The notes under the pieces: model-generated
What the model saw: only the letters and a program-made list of their open reading frames with translations
What the model was told of the DNA's origin: nothing
Database searches by the model: none
Part shown: positions 7,485 to 9,437 of the stretch, piece after piece
How positions within the stretch are numbered: the first letter of the stretch is position 1
How the letters are laid out: every line of letters begins with the position of its first letter
Source of the DNA: JAVBLV01 sp031553195
Lineage (GTDB): Bacteria > Bacteroidota > Bacteroidia > Bacteroidales > P3
Direction of reading: 5' to 3'
Assembly: GCA_031553195.1 (NCBI GenBank)
Contig: JAVBLV010000076.1
Location: 1 to 9,437, forward strand
DNA length: 9,437 nucleotides
Translations under genes and position numbers: made by a program

Positions 7485-8204
7485 ATGATTGATTTAATTA
7501 AAAATACAATCGACAAATTTGAAGCCGGATACGTTTTCTCCGCAGATGATTTTTCAACAACGGTGAACGAAGCAAAAAATGCCAGCAAAATACTCAATCA
7601 ATTTGTTGCTACGGGTTATCTTCGCAAATTGTCGAAAGGTAAATTTTACAAACCTAAAATGAGTAAGTTCGGCGAACTACAACCCGATACGTATCAAATT
7701 GTAAAAGATTTAATTCAAAAAGACGGCAAACTCATTGGCTACATTACAGGATATTCCGTCTTTAACGATTTTGCCTTAACTACACAAGTATCTGCCATTT
7801 TGGAAATTGGAATGCGAAAAGAAAAGAAAGCCATTGTTCGTGGTCTTTATCGTATTCGTTTCGTACAACAAGAAAATACAATTACAAAAGAAAATATTCC
7901 TCTTTTGCGGTTGCTCGACTGTTTACGGTTTTTCAAAAACATTCCTGATACAACGCCAAATGATGCTTGCCGCCGTTTGATTTATTTGATAGAAAAATTA
8001 AACGAGCAAGAAATAGCCAAAATTAAAAAATTAGCTCTAAAATATACACCACAAGCGATTGCGTTTTTGGGAGCAATCCTCGAAACAATTAATCCGAAGG
8101 AAGATACAAGTATGTTGCTCAAAAAACTGAATCCGATAACAAGTTATAAACTCGGCATATCAAACGATGTTTTGCCAACACAAAAAAAGTGGAACATTCA
8201 ATGA
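7485..8204 (+). CDS. abiEi: AbiEi-type antitoxin (DUF6088-like)
   Basis: 239-aa antitoxin of the AbiE toxin-antitoxin class. Residues 1-58 form a winged helix (VFSADDFSTTVNEAKNASKI, then ATGYLRKLSKGKFYKPK), the DNA-binding part that in known AbiEi proteins represses the operon through inverted repeats. The rest carries the pattern of DUF6088/AbiEi proteins: GKLIGYITGYSVFNDFALTT at 81-100, a beta-rich ILEIGMRKEKKAIVRGLYRIRF stretch, then a helical bundle to about residue 200. In known AbiE systems the antitoxin neutralises the nucleotidyltransferase without a stable complex (type IV) or by modifying it; the mode here is unknown. The ATG lies 35 nt after jetD with no convincing separate promoter, so it may be read with the jet operon. 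It overlaps the toxin gene by an ATGA. Confidence 0.85.
   Translation: MIDLIKNTIDKFEAGYVFSADDFSTTVNEAKNASKILNQFVATGYLRKLSKGKFYKPKMSKFGELQPDTYQIVKDLIQKDGKLIGYITGYSVFNDFALTTQVSAILEIGMRKEKKAIVRGLYRIRFVQQENTITKENIPLLRLLDCLRFFKNIPDTTPNDACRRLIYLIEKLNEQEIAKIKKLALKYTPQAIAFLGAILETINPKEDTSMLLKKLNPITSYKLGISNDVLPTQKKWNIQ
8183..8189 (+). promoter_or_regulatory. Candidate -1 frameshift heptamer A-AAA-AAG near the abiEi 3' end
   Basis: In the abiEi frame the codons read CAA AAA AAG, so A-AAA-AAG (8183-8189) has the register of the classic dnaX/IS-type slippery site, inside a run of seven A. A -1 slip enters the abiEii frame and would give an AbiEi-AbiEii fusion of about 558 aa. I see no strong downstream hairpin, so efficiency is uncertain. 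Confidence 0.3.
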
Positions 8205-9160
8205 AGCTACATACAAACACACAAGATTTTGCGGAACTGATTCGACTGACAGCCACGCATTTTGCAATTCTACCCGAATTTGTCGAAAAAGATTATTGGA
8301 TTACGCTTATTCTCTATCGGTTATCGCAATCGTCGCACATTAACAGCGTAGTTTTTAAAGGCGGAACTTCGCTTACGAAAGGTTACCGCTTAATCAACCG
8401 CTTTTCGGAAGATATTGACATTGCTTTGCTTGACGAAAAATTGACAGGTAATGCGCTAAAAACTAAAATCCGAAAAATAGAAAAAGCAATTACCCCCGAT
8501 TTGACAGAAATTAAAGAACCGGACATCACTCGCAAAGGTTCGGTGTATCGAAAAACACTGTTTCAATATCCCAGTAATGTGAACAGTCGGCTTGGAAATA
8601 ATGTTCAAAAACGTGTCATTTTAGAAATTAATTCTTTTGCAAATTCATATCCTTTTGTGCAACAGAAAATCACTTCGTTTATTGCTGAATTTCTAACCGT
8701 TACAAATCAAACAGAAGCTATACAAGAATTTGGTTTACAAGATTTTTCTTTGAATATTTTAGACAAACGCCGTACAATGCTCGAAAAGTTGGTTTCTTTA
8801 CTGCGTTTTTCGTTTGCCGAAAATCCTAAAACCGAATTAGCAAAAAAGATTCGTCATTTCTACGACTTATATTATTTAGCTAATGACGAAGATTGCGCGA
8901 AATACATACAATTACCTGAATTTCGAAACGATTTAACAGAATTATTAATCCACGACAAACAAGAATTTGACGAACCACAAGGTTGGCGAACAAAAGCGAT
9001 AAATGATTCCCCATTGATTATCGATTTCCCAACTTTGTGGGAGAATTTACGCTCTACTTATCAAAATGAATTGACACCATTGGCTTTTACAGACATTCCT
9101 GAAGAGAAACTGATTGAAAAAAGTTTTATGGAAATAGTAAAAAAGACGCTGACGATATGA
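8201..9160 (+). CDS. abiEii: AbiEii-type nucleotidyltransferase toxin
   Basis: 319-aa toxin of the AbiEii/AbiGii nucleotidyltransferase family, related to MenA/AbiEii enzymes that modify tRNA or other targets and stop growth. Visible motifs: FKGGTSL at 52-58 (NTase GGTS), RFSEDIDIAL at 67-76 with metal-binding D71 and D73, a third acidic candidate E142 in VILEINSF, and the conserved C-terminal pattern LEKLVSLLRF (K196) followed by IRHFYDLYYL (R218, D222). All key residues look present, so the enzyme should be active. I chose the ATG at 8201, which overlaps the antitoxin stop as ATGA, over a GTG at 8189 that would add four residues. It is the last gene before the attC-like site. In known systems AbiE gives abortive phage resistance and plasmid stabilisation. 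Confidence 0.88.
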   Translation: MKLHTNTQDFAELIRLTATHFAILPEFVEKDYWITLILYRLSQSSHINSVVFKGGTSLTKGYRLINRFSEDIDIALLDEKLTGNALKTKIRKIEKAITPDLTEIKEPDITRKGSVYRKTLFQYPSNVNSRLGNNVQKRVILEINSFANSYPFVQQKITSFIAEFLTVTNQTEAIQEFGLQDFSLNILDKRRTMLEKLVSLLRFSFAENPKTELAKKIRHFYDLYYLANDEDCAKYIQLPEFRNDLTELLIHDKQEFDEPQGWRTKAINDSPLIIDFPTLWENLRSTYQNELTPLAFTDIPEEKLIEKSFMEIVKKTLTI

Positions 9161-9167
9161 GAATAAC

Positions 9168-9307
9168 GCCCCCTAACTCACGGTCTGCCGCCATTGCCTT
9201 GTAAAAAATTGAAAGTTCGGCACTCGTCCGAACTTTTGTTGTATATGGCAGTTTTGTGCCTCGTAGAAACAACGGCAACAGCAGCAACCGTGGGCACGTT
9301 AGGCGTC
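9168..9307 (+). repeat. attC-like palindromic site C (3' end of cassette 2)
   Basis: Opens with GCCCCCTAAC (9168-9177) and closes with GTTAGGCGTC (9298-9307); CCTAAC and GTTAGG pair. Inner arms: CACGGT (9179-9184) with ACCGTG (9287-9292), then TGCCG (9186-9190) with CGGCA (9273-9277). The centre has a strong hairpin and GAACTTTTGTTG (9230-9241), identical to site A, plus TTTTGT and CTCGT (9252-9264). The arms differ in sequence from sites A and B although the layout and centre agree, so the large cassette brought its own type of site. Length about 130 bp. Confidence 0.72.
9212..9236 (+). terminator. Possible terminator hairpin within site C
   Basis: AAAGTTCGG (9212-9220) and CCGAACTTT (9228-9236) form a perfect 9-bp stem with a 7-nt loop, followed by TGTTGT. 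It lies 52 nt after the abiEii stop and is the best candidate for ending the operon transcript. The U tract is poor, and the hairpin also forms part of the attC-like fold. Confidence 0.4.
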
Positions 9308-9437
9308 AGCCTACCGATAAATGAGATAAATTCTGAACATAGCAGAAATAGAGAAATATGAAAAATTTAGGAATATTACTTTTAGGGATATTGTTTTTAG
9401 TAGCTTGTAGTAATAATCAGCCAAAAAAACTTTCAAA
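9299..9437 (+). mobile_element. Start of integron-like cassette 3 (cut by the window end)
   Basis: Begins at the cut point of site C (G^TTAGGCGTC). A short stem, TAGGC (9300-9304) with GCCTA (9309-9313), sits at its 5' end. If the cassette rule holds, its own attC-like site, outside this window, should start with GACGCCTAAC. It contains the beginning of one lipoprotein gene in the same direction. Confidence 0.5.
9358..9437 (+). CDS. Lipoprotein of unknown function, 5' part only
   Basis: The first 26 codons are present and the frame stays open to the window edge. Residues 1-16 are a basic start (MKN) followed by a hydrophobic core, and FLVAC at 13-17 is a lipobox with the lipid-modified cysteine at C17; S18 N19 N20 follow. 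The mature protein should be anchored in a membrane of the cell envelope; Bacteroidota often send such lipoproteins to the outer membrane. The ATG at 9358 has an A-rich leader (GAAAT). Too little is present to name a family. A separate small gene in its own cassette, probably unrelated to the defence operon. Confidence 0.75.
   Translation, partial: MKNLGILLLGILFLVACSNNQPKKLS

Larger units (their letters stand above)
1017..9298 (+). mobile_element. Large integron-like cassette 2 carrying Wadjet (jetABCD) and AbiE modules
   Basis: An 8,282-bp unit bounded by the cut points of sites B and C. The left end GTTAGGGGGC (1016-1025) is an exact 10-nt reverse complement of GCCCCCTAAC (9168-9177), and the match extends to 14 of 15 nt (1016-1030 against 9163-9177). 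Six genes, all in the attC direction, fill it almost completely, and it has its own promoter at 1120-1127. Typical integron cassettes are around 1 kb with one promoterless gene, so the size and content are exceptional. Alternative: a defence island that happens to lie between two copies of a non-recombining repeat; the matched ends argue against this. No integrase or transposase gene is seen. Confidence 0.6.

Noticed and set aside
1..9437. tRNA, rRNA, riboswitch or integron integrase gene
   Set aside because: No tRNA-like cloverleaf, rRNA-like sequence or recognisable aptamer was seen, and no reading frame carries tyrosine-recombinase motifs.

Overview
The window looks like a Bacteroidota chromosome or accessory region. 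Genes are AT-rich, translation starts are A-rich without strong Shine-Dalgarno sites, and a clear Bacteroidota-type -7 box (TATCTTTG, TAnnTTTG consensus) lies just ahead of the main operon. Every credible gene is on the + strand. The genus cannot be told from the sequence.

Three GC-rich, imperfectly palindromic intergenic elements (about 7-144, 891-1025 and 9168-9307) split the window into cassettes. Each begins with an AAC-ending box, ends with GTTAG, has a nested stem-loop between, and resembles an integron attC site. The 5' end of each complete cassette is the reverse complement of the 5' box of the element at its own 3' end: GTTAGCAGC at 136 with GCTGCTAAC at 891, and GTTAGGGGGC at 1016 with GCCCCCTAAC at 9168. 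The two boxes differ between cassettes. This is the end relationship expected of integron gene cassettes that pass through a circular form. No integrase gene is in the window, so 'integron cassette' is an inference.

Layout: (1) 1-136, the 3' attC-like site of an upstream cassette; (2) 137-1016, a small cassette with one secreted protein of unknown function; (3) 1017-9298, a very large (8.28 kb) cassette carrying its own promoter, a four-gene SMC-type Wadjet/MksFEB-G operon (jetABCD, 1145-7449), and directly behind it a two-gene AbiE-type toxin-antitoxin module (abiEi antitoxin 7485-8204, abiEii nucleotidyltransferase 8201-9160); (4) 9299 to the end, the start of a third cassette with a lipoprotein gene cut by the window edge.

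In the large cassette, JetA (kleisin-like), JetB (MksE-like) and JetC (SMC ATPase) would form a condensin-like loop-extruding complex that recognises small circular DNA, and JetD (TOPRIM) would cut it. The AbiE pair could act as a second abortive defence layer or as an addiction module that keeps the cassette in place. Genes are tightly packed: 8 nt between jetA and jetB, 17 nt overlap jetB/jetC, ATGA overlaps at jetC/jetD and abiEi/abiEii, and 35 nt between jetD and abiEi. A near-identical 21-nt palindromic motif occurs both in the jet promoter and just ahead of abiEi, which suggests shared regulation. An A-AAA-AAG slippery heptamer near the end of abiEi, in the register needed to enter the abiEii frame, raises the possibility of an antitoxin-toxin fusion.
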